Assembly (NCBI RefSeq): GCF_015472005.1
Contig: NZ_BMAQ01000005.1
Location: forward strand, 62,001-126,000
DNA from: Insulibacter thermoxylanivorax
Lineage (GTDB): Bacteria; Bacillota; Bacilli; Paenibacillales; DA-C8
Direction of reading: 5' to 3'
Length of the DNA stretch: 64,000 nt
In this document: positions 10,025 to 18,247 of the stretch, one piece after another
Numbering within the stretch: position 1 is the first letter of the stretch
Layout: each line of letters opens with the position of its first letter
Notes under the pieces: generated by a model
Seen by the model: only the letters and a program-made list of their open reading frames with translations
Told to the model about the DNA's origin: nothing
Databases searched by the model: none
Translations under genes and position numbers: made by a program

Positions 10025-11491
10025 GTGTTCAAATGGATCTCGAATATGGTGCACAAGGCAATCGATGAAGCTGTGGATAAAGGAGTCGAGAGGCTGATCC
10101 GAGACCAATACATTGAGAATGTCTTCGAACTGGTGACAGGTACGAAGAAAGTCGGTGCGATCAACCTGGTTGAAAACGTGATGCGGGCAAGCCAAGGCAA
10201 GCCTCCGGGGCGTCCGCTCGGTTCGCATCTTCACTTCTCGCCGTGGGAGAAGCTGTTGTTCAATCCGGTTCATCTGACGACCTTCCCGACGCCGGATACA
10301 GAAGCGATCAGTACTTCCGTCGTCATCGGCAGACGGGCTAAGAAGCCGCTCGAGATCTCAATTCCGATCATGATCGCAGCGATGTCTTACGGCGGGGCGC
10401 TGAGCAAACATGCAAAAATCGCTTTGGCGAGAGCAGCTTCCATGGTAGGTACAGCAACCAATACCGGTGAGGCGGGTCTGATGGAGGAGGAGCGCAAGGA
10501 AGCCAAGCTCTTGATCGGCCAATATAACCGCGGCGGCTGGTTGAATCAGCCCGAGCAGTACAAGCGTTTGGATGCGATAGAGATTCAATTGGGTCAAGGA
10601 GCGCAAGGTTCCTCGCCGCAGCGGGCGAAGGCTGAAAAGATCGGACCTGAGTATCGGGAGGTGTTCGGCTTGGAGGAAGGAGAGGATGCGGTGATCCATT
10701 CCCGGCTGCCGGGCGTGGATACGAAGGAGCAATTCATCGCATTGGTCAGACGCCTCCAGGACGAGACCGGCGTGCCGGTGGGACTCAAGATCGCAGCGAC
10801 CCATCTGTTGGAGCAGGAACTCAGCATCGCGCTTGAAGCAGGAGTCGATTTTGTCACGGTGGATGGGGCCGAAGGCGGGACCCATGCGGCTGCTCCGATC
10901 CTCGAAGACGATCTAGGCCTGCCGACGATGTTCGCAGTCAGGCGAGCGGCTAGATTTCTCTCCAGCCAAGGGGCAAAGGACGTCAGCCTAATCGCAGCCG
11001 GCGGTTTGGTAACACCGGGGCATTTTCTGAAAGCGCTGGCGCTAGGCGCAGATGCCGTGTATACGGGAACAGCAGCTTTGGTTGCGATGATCGGCGATCA
11101 GATGACCGAAGCGATCCCCTTCGAACCGCCGGTTGACCTGGTGATCTATTCCTCAAAGATGACCGACGCTCTCGACATCGACCGCAGCGTAACGAATCTG
11201 ACGAACTTTTTGAACGCATGTGTACATGAGATGGAACTCATCGCCTATTCCACGGGCAAAACCCATCTTTCGCAATTCACCGTGCAGGATCTATGCGCCC
11301 TTGATCCATTCTTAGCGCCCGCCCTCGATGTAGAGCTCGGGTTCATCTCCACTGCGGATCAAGCCAAGTATTACGCTGCCTTAGCCGCGGGAGCAGGAAC
11401 AACACCGCGGCGGGAGCAAGGTTTGCTTGATGGAGTTAAGCCTCAGGCAGGGGAAACGCCTCAAGAACCAGCGGAACCGACTCTGCACTGA
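10025..11491 (+). CDS. FMN-binding glutamate synthase family protein
   Basis: 488 residues. The central and C-terminal part is a glutamate synthase-type FMN barrel: P-I-M-I-A-A-M-S-Y-G-G, the IEIQLGQGAQGSSP segment, VTVDGAEGGTHAAAP and the phosphate-binding I-A-A-G-G-L-V-T-P-G followed by ALGADAVYTGTAAL. It lacks the amidotransferase domain of GltB and no ferredoxin-like cysteine cluster is evident, so it is not a standalone glutamate synthase. The natural substrate is unknown. The start is a GTG at 10025, after GATGGTGGT. It stands in the accessory block between dnaJ and prmA and is divergent from the tRNA genes. The C-terminal 30 residues are Pro/Glu-rich and probably disordered. Confidence 0.8.
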   Translation: MFKWISNMVHKAIDEAVDKGVERLIRDQYIENVFELVTGTKKVGAINLVENVMRASQGKPPGRPLGSHLHFSPWEKLLFNPVHLTTFPTPDTEAISTSVVIGRRAKKPLEISIPIMIAAMSYGGALSKHAKIALARAASMVGTATNTGEAGLMEEERKEAKLLIGQYNRGGWLNQPEQYKRLDAIEIQLGQGAQGSSPQRAKAEKIGPEYREVFGLEEGEDAVIHSRLPGVDTKEQFIALVRRLQDETGVPVGLKIAATHLLEQELSIALEAGVDFVTVDGAEGGTHAAAPILEDDLGLPTMFAVRRAARFLSSQGAKDVSLIAAGGLVTPGHFLKALALGADAVYTGTAALVAMIGDQMTEAIPFEPPVDLVIYSSKMTDALDIDRSVTNLTNFLNACVHEMELIAYSTGKTHLSQFTVQDLCALDPFLAPALDVELGFISTADQAKYYAALAAGAGTTPRREQGLLDGVKPQAGETPQEPAEPTLH

Positions 11492-11596
11492 ATTAAGTAC
11501 AGTGCATCTCAGTTCTCGATTATCGATGCCTCTCTGACAGTTGATGGATTTGATGAAGGGCTGCAGGCGGCAGAGGGGAAAGGGAGGTGACTGACC

Positions 11597-11746
11597 ATGC
11601 ATAAGGCGAATCAGAAGCACAGACGACCGATGCCCATCGGTCGCCGTCATGATGTAGAGTATGCGGAAGAGTTGGCCGATGTGGAAGATCAACAGGCGCA
11701 AGCGACAGCCGAGGCAGCTGAGCGCAGGCAGATGGGCCGCACCTAG
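11597..11746 (+). CDS. YfhD family small protein
   Basis: 49 residues, starting at an ATG after a very strong site (AGGGAGGTGA, 11581-11590). The basic start (HKANQKHRRPMP) is followed by the YfhD-like motif HDVEYAEELADVEDQQAQA and A-E-A-A-E-R-R-Q. YfhD proteins are small hydrophilic proteins of Bacillales with no proven role; sporulation or stress links are suspected. It leads a run of three small genes (11597-12580). Confidence 0.75.
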   Translation: MHKANQKHRRPMPIGRRHDVEYAEELADVEDQQAQATAEAAERRQMGRT

Positions 11747-11852
11747 GGCTTGCACAGCAGTCGGACTAAGACGTATTCGGCGGAATGATCGTGCACAGCT
11801 CGCAGACATGGCGGCAAGGGCGTGCACTGCCCGCAAGACAGGAGGCTACGAC

Positions 11853-12224
11853 ATGAAGGAACGATCGATCCTGGCCTATTATCGCAGTGAAGAAGAGGCC
11901 CGGGGAGCTTTGCGTAAACTGCAGGCGCTGCGTGTGATCGATGCGAGCATCGACCGTTTCGGCGCTTATCCGGGTTCGGGTCACCAAGAGATTCTGAATC
12001 CCGTCACCGGCGAAATCGACGGACTTGGAGAACTGACGCTGTCAGGTGATTTCACCAACCGTTCAGCAGCCATCTTGGCCGCGGCTGAGCCCGATGCCAG
12101 CGGCATGGCAGATCGGGGAGATGCATTGACCGTGGGACGGGATGTGCTGCTGACGGCCGTGTTCCGAGAAGATGTCTGTGAACAAGCCATGACCATCATA
12201 CGCGAGACGGGAGGGTTCGTATAA
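11853..12224 (+). CDS. Small protein of unknown function, stress-protein-like start
   Basis: 123 residues from the ATG at 11853, which follows AGGAGG (11840-11845) at 7-base spacing. The N-terminus (MKERSILAYYRSEEEARGAL) resembles the ferredoxin-like fold start of general stress proteins such as the YflT/17M group, with an alternating strand-helix pattern. No catalytic motif or membrane segment is visible. The gene overlaps the next by one base (TAATG), so both are translated together. I do not recognise a specific function. Confidence 0.65.
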   Translation: MKERSILAYYRSEEEARGALRKLQALRVIDASIDRFGAYPGSGHQEILNPVTGEIDGLGELTLSGDFTNRSAAILAAAEPDASGMADRGDALTVGRDVLLTAVFREDVCEQAMTIIRETGGFV

Positions 12225-12580
12225 TGGCTGAGATCGTGCTGAATGCCCGCTTTGACAGTCTGCAGGATGCTGAGGCAGCTGCGACGGAGATTCGCTCCTT
12301 GTTCGGCGTCGTCGTAGATATCCGCACGCTGTCGGAAAATCAAAGCTTTCGCGCCTCAGAGCCCATGAATTTCACCGTTTTCTACGGTTATCCGACCTTT
12401 AATACGAGTTCATCGACCCCCGCAGCAAGTGCTGTCCCGGCGGGCAATACCGGCACGGATTATGAGCATGAAGGCGGGAACTTCTCCCCTCGGTCCTATG
12501 TGATGGAAGCGCAATTGAAGGGGGAGGACTACAAGCGTGCGGCGGAGATTGCAGAGAAGTACGGCGCCGATCTCATCTGA
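12224..12580 (+). CDS. Small protein of unknown function, partner of the preceding gene
   Basis: 118 residues. It starts at an ATG overlapping the previous stop codon. The N-terminus (MAEIVLNARFDSLQDAEAAA) again suggests a strand-helix unit like its neighbour, which hints at ancient duplication. A Ser/Thr/Ala/Pro-rich linker follows (about residues 62-82). The end (GEDYKRAAEIAEKYGADLI) looks like a closing helix. There is no known motif. A 15-bp hairpin ends the unit. Confidence 0.6.
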   Translation: MAEIVLNARFDSLQDAEAAATEIRSLFGVVVDIRTLSENQSFRASEPMNFTVFYGYPTFNTSSSTPAASAVPAGNTGTDYEHEGGNFSPRSYVMEAQLKGEDYKRAAEIAEKYGADLI

Positions 12581-12589
12581 TAAACTTAG

Positions 12590-12632
12590 AAGCCTCGGAT
12601 ATCTTCTTAGGAGATGTCCGAGGCTTATGTTT
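12590..12632 (+). terminator. Hairpin terminator after the small-gene cluster
   Basis: AAGCCTCGGATATCT (12590-12604) pairs with AGATGTCCGAGGCTT (12612-12626), 15 bp including one G-U. It is followed by ATGTTTGT. The stem is strong but the T-run is weak. Confidence 0.65.
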
Positions 12633-12678
12633 GTCATATACCTATAAGGATACGGCAAACTGAGGCGGCGGCAAATAA

Positions 12679-12708
12679 TTGGCAGGGGAAGGATCTTTGT
12701 AGTACAAT
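12679..12708 (+). promoter_or_regulatory. Probable sigma-A promoter of prmA
   Basis: TTGGCA at 12679-12684, an 18-base spacer and TACAAT at 12703-12708, about 45 bases before the prmA start. It gives prmA an own promoter, consistent with its separation from dnaJ here. Confidence 0.6.
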
Positions 12709-12753
12709 GATGGACAGCAAACCAGGAGACAAAAAAGAAAAGAGGCAGAAATC

Positions 12754-13719
12754 ATGAAATGGTTCGAGGTTACGATACATACAACGGAGGAAGCTGCAGA
12801 GGCGATCGCGGATTTCCTGCGCCGCCTGGGAGCCGGCGGGGTCAGCATCGAGGAATCCGGCACTTTGAATCGGCCGCGGGATACCTCCTTCGGGCAATGG
12901 TATGAGTTTCCTCTCAACGATCTGCCCGAAGGAGAAGCGGAGATGAAGGCTTACTTTCCTGAAGAAGGAACGAAGATCGAGAGCATCCTCGCAGAGGTTC
13001 GAAGCTTCATCGCTAAGCTTCCCGAGTTCGGATTAGATCCGGGCAAGGGTACGGTTTATCACAGCGAAGTGCGCGAGGAGGAATGGGCCAATTCATGGAA
13101 AGCCTACTACAAGCCCGTGCGCATCTCTGATCGTTTAACGGTAAAGCCGACTTGGGAAGCCTATGAACCCGGCGAAGGGGAGATCGTCATCGAGCTCGAC
13201 CCGGGCATGGCCTTCGGAACGGGAACCCATCCGACGACTTCCCTCTGTCTTCGCACCTTAGAGCGTTATGTTGCACCAGGGGATGATGTGATCGATGTCG
13301 GCACCGGCTCCGGGATCCTCGCGATCGCAGCGGCCAAGCTGGGTGCCAGACACGTGTTAGCCCTTGATCTGGATCCGGTGGCGGTTTCCAGCACGAAGGA
13401 GAACGTCAGTTTGAACGCCCTCGAGCAAGTGACGGTGCTGGAGAGCGATCTGCTGCATGTCTTGGATACGGCGGAGCGTGAGGCATTAGGCGTGCATCTG
13501 CCCGTGCAATTGGTTGTATCCAATATCTTAGCGGAGATCATCGTGACCTTCGTGGATGATGTTCACCGTGTCCTGTGTGACGGCGGGCTGTTCATCGCTT
13601 CCGGCGTGATTACCGCCAAGGAACAGCTGGTGCAAGACAAGCTGCAGGAAGCAGGCTTTATCATCGTGGACCGACAGCAGGATGAGGACTGGGTGGCCAT
13701 CGTCGCTCGCAAAGGCTGA
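12754..13719 (+). CDS. prmA: Ribosomal protein L11 methyltransferase
   Basis: 321 residues. An N-terminal substrate-recognition domain (KWFEVTIHTTEEAAEAI) precedes a class I SAM methyltransferase domain. Motif I reads VIDVGTGSGILAIAAAKLGA, preceded by DPGMAFGTGTHPTT, and the active-site region is VVSNILAEII. It trimethylates L11 in the ribosome stalk base. In B. subtilis this gene (yqeT) follows dnaJ in the same operon; here 5.3 kb of other genes intervene and it has its own promoter-like sequence. Confidence 0.95.
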   Translation: MKWFEVTIHTTEEAAEAIADFLRRLGAGGVSIEESGTLNRPRDTSFGQWYEFPLNDLPEGEAEMKAYFPEEGTKIESILAEVRSFIAKLPEFGLDPGKGTVYHSEVREEEWANSWKAYYKPVRISDRLTVKPTWEAYEPGEGEIVIELDPGMAFGTGTHPTTSLCLRTLERYVAPGDDVIDVGTGSGILAIAAAKLGARHVLALDLDPVAVSSTKENVSLNALEQVTVLESDLLHVLDTAEREALGVHLPVQLVVSNILAEIIVTFVDDVHRVLCDGGLFIASGVITAKEQLVQDKLQEAGFIIVDRQQDEDWVAIVARKG

Positions 13720-13835
13720 TCAGCTCGTCAGAAGCAGCAGAAGGTCCGCAGCAGGGAGTTCCGCTGAGCTCCTCATGCTGGTTCTCTGTACACTGAGCTC
13801 ATGTTCATATCCTGGTGCAGGGGGGAAGTTGTCGT

Positions 13836-14510
13836 ATGGATGTTTTGAATCAGGTGCTGGCGTTCCGGTTGGAACAATTGCCGTTTGTGCTGATCGTGAT
13901 CGGCATCGCCTTTACGGTGCATGAATTCGCCCACGCCTATGCTGCGTACAAGTTCGGTGACCCGACCGCTTACAAAGAGGGGCGGGTTACCTTGAACCCG
14001 ATGGCCCATCTGGACTTGTTCGGAACTCTGTTGATCCTGATCGCCGGTTTCGGCTGGGCCAAACCCGTTCCTGTCAACAGGTTTTATTTTCGTCGTCCGC
14101 GCTTGATGGGCGTGATCACGACGGCGGCAGGACCTTTAAGCAATCTATTGATCGCATTTGTCGGCTTGCTCTTGCTGATGATCTTGCAGCGATTAGGGAT
14201 CAGCAGTTTGTCGCTCGGCGTACAGGAGGCGGTGTACACGTTTTTCTTCATCCTGGTGCGCCTGAACATCGTCCTGTTCGTCTTCAACCTGATCCCGCTG
14301 CCGCCGCTCGACGGCTACCGCATCATAGAGGATCTTGCGCCAAGCCGCACGCGCGCGAAGATATCCCAGTACGAACACTGGGGGATCTTCGCTTTTCTGC
14401 TGATGGTATTTATTCCGCCGATTCGCCGCTACACCCTTGAACCGATCTTCGGTTTGACAGACAAGATCTATGTCGGCCTGGTGGATCTCGTTCTTATGAT
14501 CTTCGGATGA
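13836..14510 (+). CDS. Site-2 protease family membrane metalloprotease
   Basis: 224 residues, about five to six membrane segments. The zinc motif HExxH appears as HEFAH near residue 29. The second conserved motif NLIPLPPLDGYR, carrying the zinc-binding Asp, is in the C-terminal half. This is the short YwhC/Rip-type S2P, lacking a PDZ domain, so it is not RseP itself. Substrates of this subgroup are mostly unknown. I chose the ATG at 13836 with GGGGGGA 10 bases upstream; an in-frame GTG at 13815 precedes that site. It separates prmA from rsmE. Confidence 0.87.
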   Translation: MDVLNQVLAFRLEQLPFVLIVIGIAFTVHEFAHAYAAYKFGDPTAYKEGRVTLNPMAHLDLFGTLLILIAGFGWAKPVPVNRFYFRRPRLMGVITTAAGPLSNLLIAFVGLLLLMILQRLGISSLSLGVQEAVYTFFFILVRLNIVLFVFNLIPLPPLDGYRIIEDLAPSRTRAKISQYEHWGIFAFLLMVFIPPIRRYTLEPIFGLTDKIYVGLVDLVLMIFG

Positions 14511-14650
14511 TGGACCCTCGGATGGGGCGGATCCTGTACTGTGGCGTTGGCAAGAGTTGTTTGTTTTTATCAGAGCGATTTTCTGATAGAGTCGGATTGT
14601 TCAGATTCGGATACATACAGTTGGCGGGAGAAAGGACAGGTTAAGAATAT

Positions 14651-15433
14651 ATGCAACGGTATTTTGTATCTGCGGAAAAATTCGCGGACCAAAGAGTCCT
14701 TCTAGACGGCGATGAGGCCCATCACCTGATCCGAGTCATGCGGGCTCGGGAAGGCGACCGCATCATCGTCAGCGACGGCGAGCAGCGTGAAGTGTTGGCG
14801 GAGCTGACGATGATCGCCAAAGACAGCGCGGAAGCCAAGATCATCGAATGGCTGCCGATGGACAGGGAACCCGAGGTGCTGGTGACGGTGGCCCAGAGCT
14901 TGCCGAAGGGGGATAAGCTCGAACTTGTGATTCAGAAGGGAACGGAACTTGGGGCCAGCCGCTTCATCCCTTTCGTCTCTGAGCGAACCGTCGTGCAGTA
15001 CGACGCCCGCAAAGAAGCGAAGCGGCTGGAACGCTGGCGCAAGATTGCTAAGGAAGCCGCGGAACAGGCGCATCGCAACCGCATTCCGCAGGTGACTGCG
15101 CCCCATGCATGGCGCGAGATCATGGAGATGGCGGAACAATTTGATATGGCCCTTTTTTGTTATGAGAAGGCCGGCGGATCCGCAGCATTGCGGCCGCTCC
15201 TGCAGCAATTGCGTCTGAATCCGTCGCATGGAGGCAATCATCAGCGTAAGCCGTCGATCCTGTTGGTGGTAGGGCCGGAGGGGGGCTTCTCCGAGCGGGA
15301 AGCGGAGGAAGCGAAGCTGTGCGGCTTTCAGCTGGTTTCACTTGGCCGGCGCATCCTGCGGACGGAAACCGCTGCGCTGGCAGGGCTTGCTTGCATCATG
15401 TATGAATTCTACGAGATGGGGGGAACGCACTGA
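14651..15433 (+). CDS. rsmE: 16S rRNA m3U1498 methyltransferase
   Basis: 260 residues. An N-terminal PUA-like domain (DEAHHLIRVMRAREGDRI) is followed by a SPOUT methyltransferase domain with KGTELGASRFIPF, then V-G-P-E-G-G-F-S-E-R-E and LGRRILRTETAAL, which form the knotted SAM site. It methylates U1498 of 16S rRNA at N3. The stop TGA overlaps the mtaB ATG (TGATG, 15431-15435), so the two are translationally coupled, as in B. subtilis yqeU-yqeV. A small inverted repeat TATCAGA/TCTGATA lies upstream at 14568-14588. Confidence 0.95.
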   Translation: MQRYFVSAEKFADQRVLLDGDEAHHLIRVMRAREGDRIIVSDGEQREVLAELTMIAKDSAEAKIIEWLPMDREPEVLVTVAQSLPKGDKLELVIQKGTELGASRFIPFVSERTVVQYDARKEAKRLERWRKIAKEAAEQAHRNRIPQVTAPHAWREIMEMAEQFDMALFCYEKAGGSAALRPLLQQLRLNPSHGGNHQRKPSILLVVGPEGGFSEREAEEAKLCGFQLVSLGRRILRTETAALAGLACIMYEFYEMGGTH

Positions 15434-16770
15434 TGCCTACAATCGCCTTTCACACATTAGGATGCAAGGTCAATTTCTATGACACGGAAGCGATCTGGCA
15501 GCAGTTCAAAAAAGAAGGATATGAGCAGGTGGATTTTGAACAAACCGCAGATGTTTATGTAATCAATACTTGTACTGTGACCAATACCGGGGATCGCAAG
15601 AGCCGGCAGATCATCCGCCGGGCGATTCGCCGCAATCCCGATGCCGTCATCGCCGTTACTGGCTGTTACGCTCAGACATCGCCCGGCGAGATCCTGGCGA
15701 TCCCGGGCGTCGATCTTGTCATCGGCACGCAGGACCGGGACCAGATCGTCGACCTGGTGAAGGAGATCCAGGTGAAACGGCAGCCGATCAATGCGGTGCG
15801 TAATATCATGAAGACGCGGCAGTTTGAAGAACTGGATGTGCCGGAGTTTGCCAATCAGACGCGGGCTTTCTTGAAGATTCAGGAAGGATGCAATAATTTC
15901 TGCACTTTCTGCATCATCCCTTGGTCGCGGGGGCTGATGCGCAGCCGCGAACCGGAGAGCGTGCTAAGGCAAGCGCGCATGCTGGTGGATGCGGGCTACA
16001 AGGAGATCGTGCTGACAGGCATCCATACCGGCGGTTACGGAGAAGATCTGGAGGATTACAGCCTGGCCAGATTGCTGCAAGATCTGGATCAGATCGACGG
16101 CTTGAAACGGGTGCGGATCAGTTCGATTGAAGCTAGTCAGATCACCGATGAGGTGCTTGACGTGCTTCGTTCTTCGGATAAGATGTGCCGCCACCTGCAT
16201 ATCCCGCTGCAAGCCGGCAACGATACGATCTTGAAGCGGATGCGCCGTAAGTACACCACAGCGGAGTATGCGGAGAAGATCGCCGCGATTCGCGAAGCGA
16301 TGCCCGGTGTGGCGATTACAAGCGATATCATCGTGGGATTTCCCGGCGAGACGGAGGAACATTTCTACAGCGGCTACGAATTTATCGAGAAGATGAATTT
16401 CTCGGAACTCCATGTTTTCCCTTATTCGAAGCGGACGGGAACGCCGGCAGCCCGCATGCATGACCAGGTCGCTGAAGAAGTGAAGCAGGAGAGAGTGCAT
16501 GCGCTGATCGACCTGTCGGAGAGACAGCAGCTGGCCTATGCCCAGCAATTCGTCGGACAAGTTCTGGACGTGATCCCGGAGCGTTCCCGCAAGGGAATCT
16601 TACAGGAAGGCGAGATCGCCGGTTATTCGGACAACTACTTGCATGTGATCTTCGAAGGGTCTGAGGAGCTGATCGGTGAGGTGTGCAAGGTGAAGCTCAC
16701 CGAACCCGGAGTCAATGATTGCCGCGGCGTATTGGTCGGGGAGCCGCTTGCGAAGGCAGCGGCGAACTGA
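15433..16770 (+). CDS. mtaB: tRNA t6A37 methylthiotransferase MtaB
   Basis: 445 residues. The N-terminal UPF0004 domain has cluster cysteines C11, C47 and C78. The radical SAM domain has C153-x3-C157-x2-C160 (CNNFCTFC), and a TRAM domain closes the protein. It converts t6A37 to ms2t6A37 in tRNAs reading ANN codons using two 4Fe-4S clusters. Features such as HTLGCKVN and QEGCNNFC separate MtaB from MiaB. It starts within the rsmE stop codon. Confidence 0.95.
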   Translation: MPTIAFHTLGCKVNFYDTEAIWQQFKKEGYEQVDFEQTADVYVINTCTVTNTGDRKSRQIIRRAIRRNPDAVIAVTGCYAQTSPGEILAIPGVDLVIGTQDRDQIVDLVKEIQVKRQPINAVRNIMKTRQFEELDVPEFANQTRAFLKIQEGCNNFCTFCIIPWSRGLMRSREPESVLRQARMLVDAGYKEIVLTGIHTGGYGEDLEDYSLARLLQDLDQIDGLKRVRISSIEASQITDEVLDVLRSSDKMCRHLHIPLQAGNDTILKRMRRKYTTAEYAEKIAAIREAMPGVAITSDIIVGFPGETEEHFYSGYEFIEKMNFSELHVFPYSKRTGTPAARMHDQVAEEVKQERVHALIDLSERQQLAYAQQFVGQVLDVIPERSRKGILQEGEIAGYSDNYLHVIFEGSEELIGEVCKVKLTEPGVNDCRGVLVGEPLAKAAAN

Positions 16771-16801
16771 TCGCAGCATAAGGAAGAAAGGAGCGAGGAG
16801 G

Positions 16802-17467
16802 ATGAATCTGGCTTCTGCCATCGATCATACGTACCTCAAACCAGAAGCTTCTAAATCGGATATCGAGAGATTATGCCGTGAAGCGATGGAATATCAGTTC
16901 AAGAGCGTCTGCGTCAACGGCGTCTGGGTGCGCGAATGTGCACAGCTCTTAAGCGGCACATCCGTCGGCATCAGCGCGGTGTGCGGCTTCCCCTTGGGGG
17001 CAGCTGCTGATGCAGCCAAAGCCTACGAAGCGGAGCTGGCGGCCGATGATGGCGCCACGGAGATCGATATGGTCATGCAGATCGGTCTGTTTCTGGACGG
17101 GCAGTATGCTGCAGTAGAGAAGGATATCCGCAGTGTTGTGAATGCCGTGCAGGGAGCGGCTGCGGTTAAGGTGATCCTGGAGACGGGATATCTTACCGAT
17201 GAACAGATCGTTGAAGCATGCAAGATCGCTGAACAAGCCGGCGCCCATTTCGTAAAAACATCCACCGGTTTTGGACCCGGCGGAGCTACGGTCCATCACG
17301 TGCGTCTGATGCGCAGCAGCGTCTCCGATAACATGCAGGTGAAGGCATCCGGCGGCATCCGCGATTATCAAACCGCTGTGGCCATGATCGAAGCTGGTGC
17401 ATCGAGATTGGGGACGAGCTCCGGCGCAGCGATTATGCAGGGATTAACCGGCAGTAAGTCCTATTGA
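16802..17467 (+). CDS. deoC: Deoxyribose-phosphate aldolase
   Basis: 221 residues, a class I aldolase TIM barrel. The Schiff-base lysine is in FVKTSTGFGPGGAT, and supporting residues lie in KVILETG and KASGGI. It splits 2-deoxyribose-5-phosphate to glyceraldehyde-3-phosphate and acetaldehyde in nucleoside salvage. The ATG at 16802 is preceded by AAGGAG and GAGGAGG. It follows mtaB by 31 bases and is probably co-transcribed. No pyrimidine phosphorylase or nucleoside transporter lies next to it, unlike the usual deo operon. Confidence 0.93.
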   Translation: MNLASAIDHTYLKPEASKSDIERLCREAMEYQFKSVCVNGVWVRECAQLLSGTSVGISAVCGFPLGAAADAAKAYEAELAADDGATEIDMVMQIGLFLDGQYAAVEKDIRSVVNAVQGAAAVKVILETGYLTDEQIVEACKIAEQAGAHFVKTSTGFGPGGATVHHVRLMRSSVSDNMQVKASGGIRDYQTAVAMIEAGASRLGTSSGAAIMQGLTGSKSY

Positions 17468-17495
17468 GTTCCGTGTAAGTTCAGTTGGGTTCGTG

Positions 17496-17540
17496 CCTTG
17501 CGGCTTAATACCGCTAAGGTGCACACGGAAGTGCACCTTA
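17496..17540 (+). other. Overlapping alternative hairpins upstream of the response regulator
   Basis: CCTTGCGG (17496-17503) can pair with CCGCTAAGG (17511-17519). Alternatively TAAGGTGCAC (17515-17524) pairs perfectly with GTGCACCTTA (17531-17540). The two stems share TAAGG and exclude each other. No T-run follows. It may be an attenuator-like or protein-binding leader, or the second palindrome may be an operator. Confidence 0.5.
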
Positions 17541-17578
17541 CGGAATATAGCACCTTCTTGGGGAGAGGGGGAGGCAGG

Positions 17579-18247
17579 ATGGTGCATGTGCTTTATATCG
17601 AGGATGAGCAAGAAATCGGCCGATGGGTTACCCAGGACCTGACCGACAGGGGGTATCAGGTCACCTGGCTGACGAGCGGGGAGAACGCAGAACGCTATGC
17701 GGCAGAAGCGGATGTGGCCGTGCTGGACGTCATGCTCCCGGGGCTGGACGGCTTCTCCGTCGGCAAGCGCTTGAAGCGCGAAGCTCCCGATCTGCCGGTG
17801 TTGATGCTTTCCGCCCGCAGTGCTGTTGAGGATAAGATCGAGGGACTGAGTTTCGCCGATGATTACTTGACGAAACCCTTCCACCCCGATGAGCTGGCAG
17901 CCCGGATCGAAGTGCTTCTGCGGCGCAGCCAGCGCTTCGAAGAGGTGCTCGAACTCAAACACCTGAAGGTCTATCCCAAGGACATGCGGATCATCGATAC
18001 GCGGGATAACAGCGAGATCGTGTTGTCGGGCAAGCAGTTTCATCTGTTCCATTATTTTCTCAGACATCTCAATCAGATCCTGACGAAAGAACAGCTGTAT
18101 GAAGCCGTCTGGGGGGAATCCTATATCGAGGGCGACAAGACGCTGATGGTTCACATCCGCTATCTCCGCGAGAAACTGGAAGCGGATCCCGCGAAACCAG
18201 AGATCATCGAAACGATCCGCGGAATCGGCTACAGGGTGAGAAAATGA
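17579..18247 (+). CDS. OmpR-family response regulator
   Basis: 222 residues. The receiver domain has acidic residues in IEDEQE, the phospho-acceptor Asp50 in VLDVMLPG and Lys in DDYLTKPF. A C-terminal winged-helix DNA-binding domain has the signature LMVHIRYLREKLE and GIGYRVRK. The loop before DDYLTKPF is one residue shorter than the usual G-A-D-D-Y form (it reads GLSFADDY). The ATG at 17579 follows GGGGGAGG. The stop overlaps the kinase start (ATGA), so they form an operon. A likely target is the ABC transporter downstream, whose promoter region has three TTTAACCTT repeats. Confidence 0.9.
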   Translation: MVHVLYIEDEQEIGRWVTQDLTDRGYQVTWLTSGENAERYAAEADVAVLDVMLPGLDGFSVGKRLKREAPDLPVLMLSARSAVEDKIEGLSFADDYLTKPFHPDELAARIEVLLRRSQRFEEVLELKHLKVYPKDMRIIDTRDNSEIVLSGKQFHLFHYFLRHLNQILTKEQLYEAVWGESYIEGDKTLMVHIRYLREKLEADPAKPEIIETIRGIGYRVRK

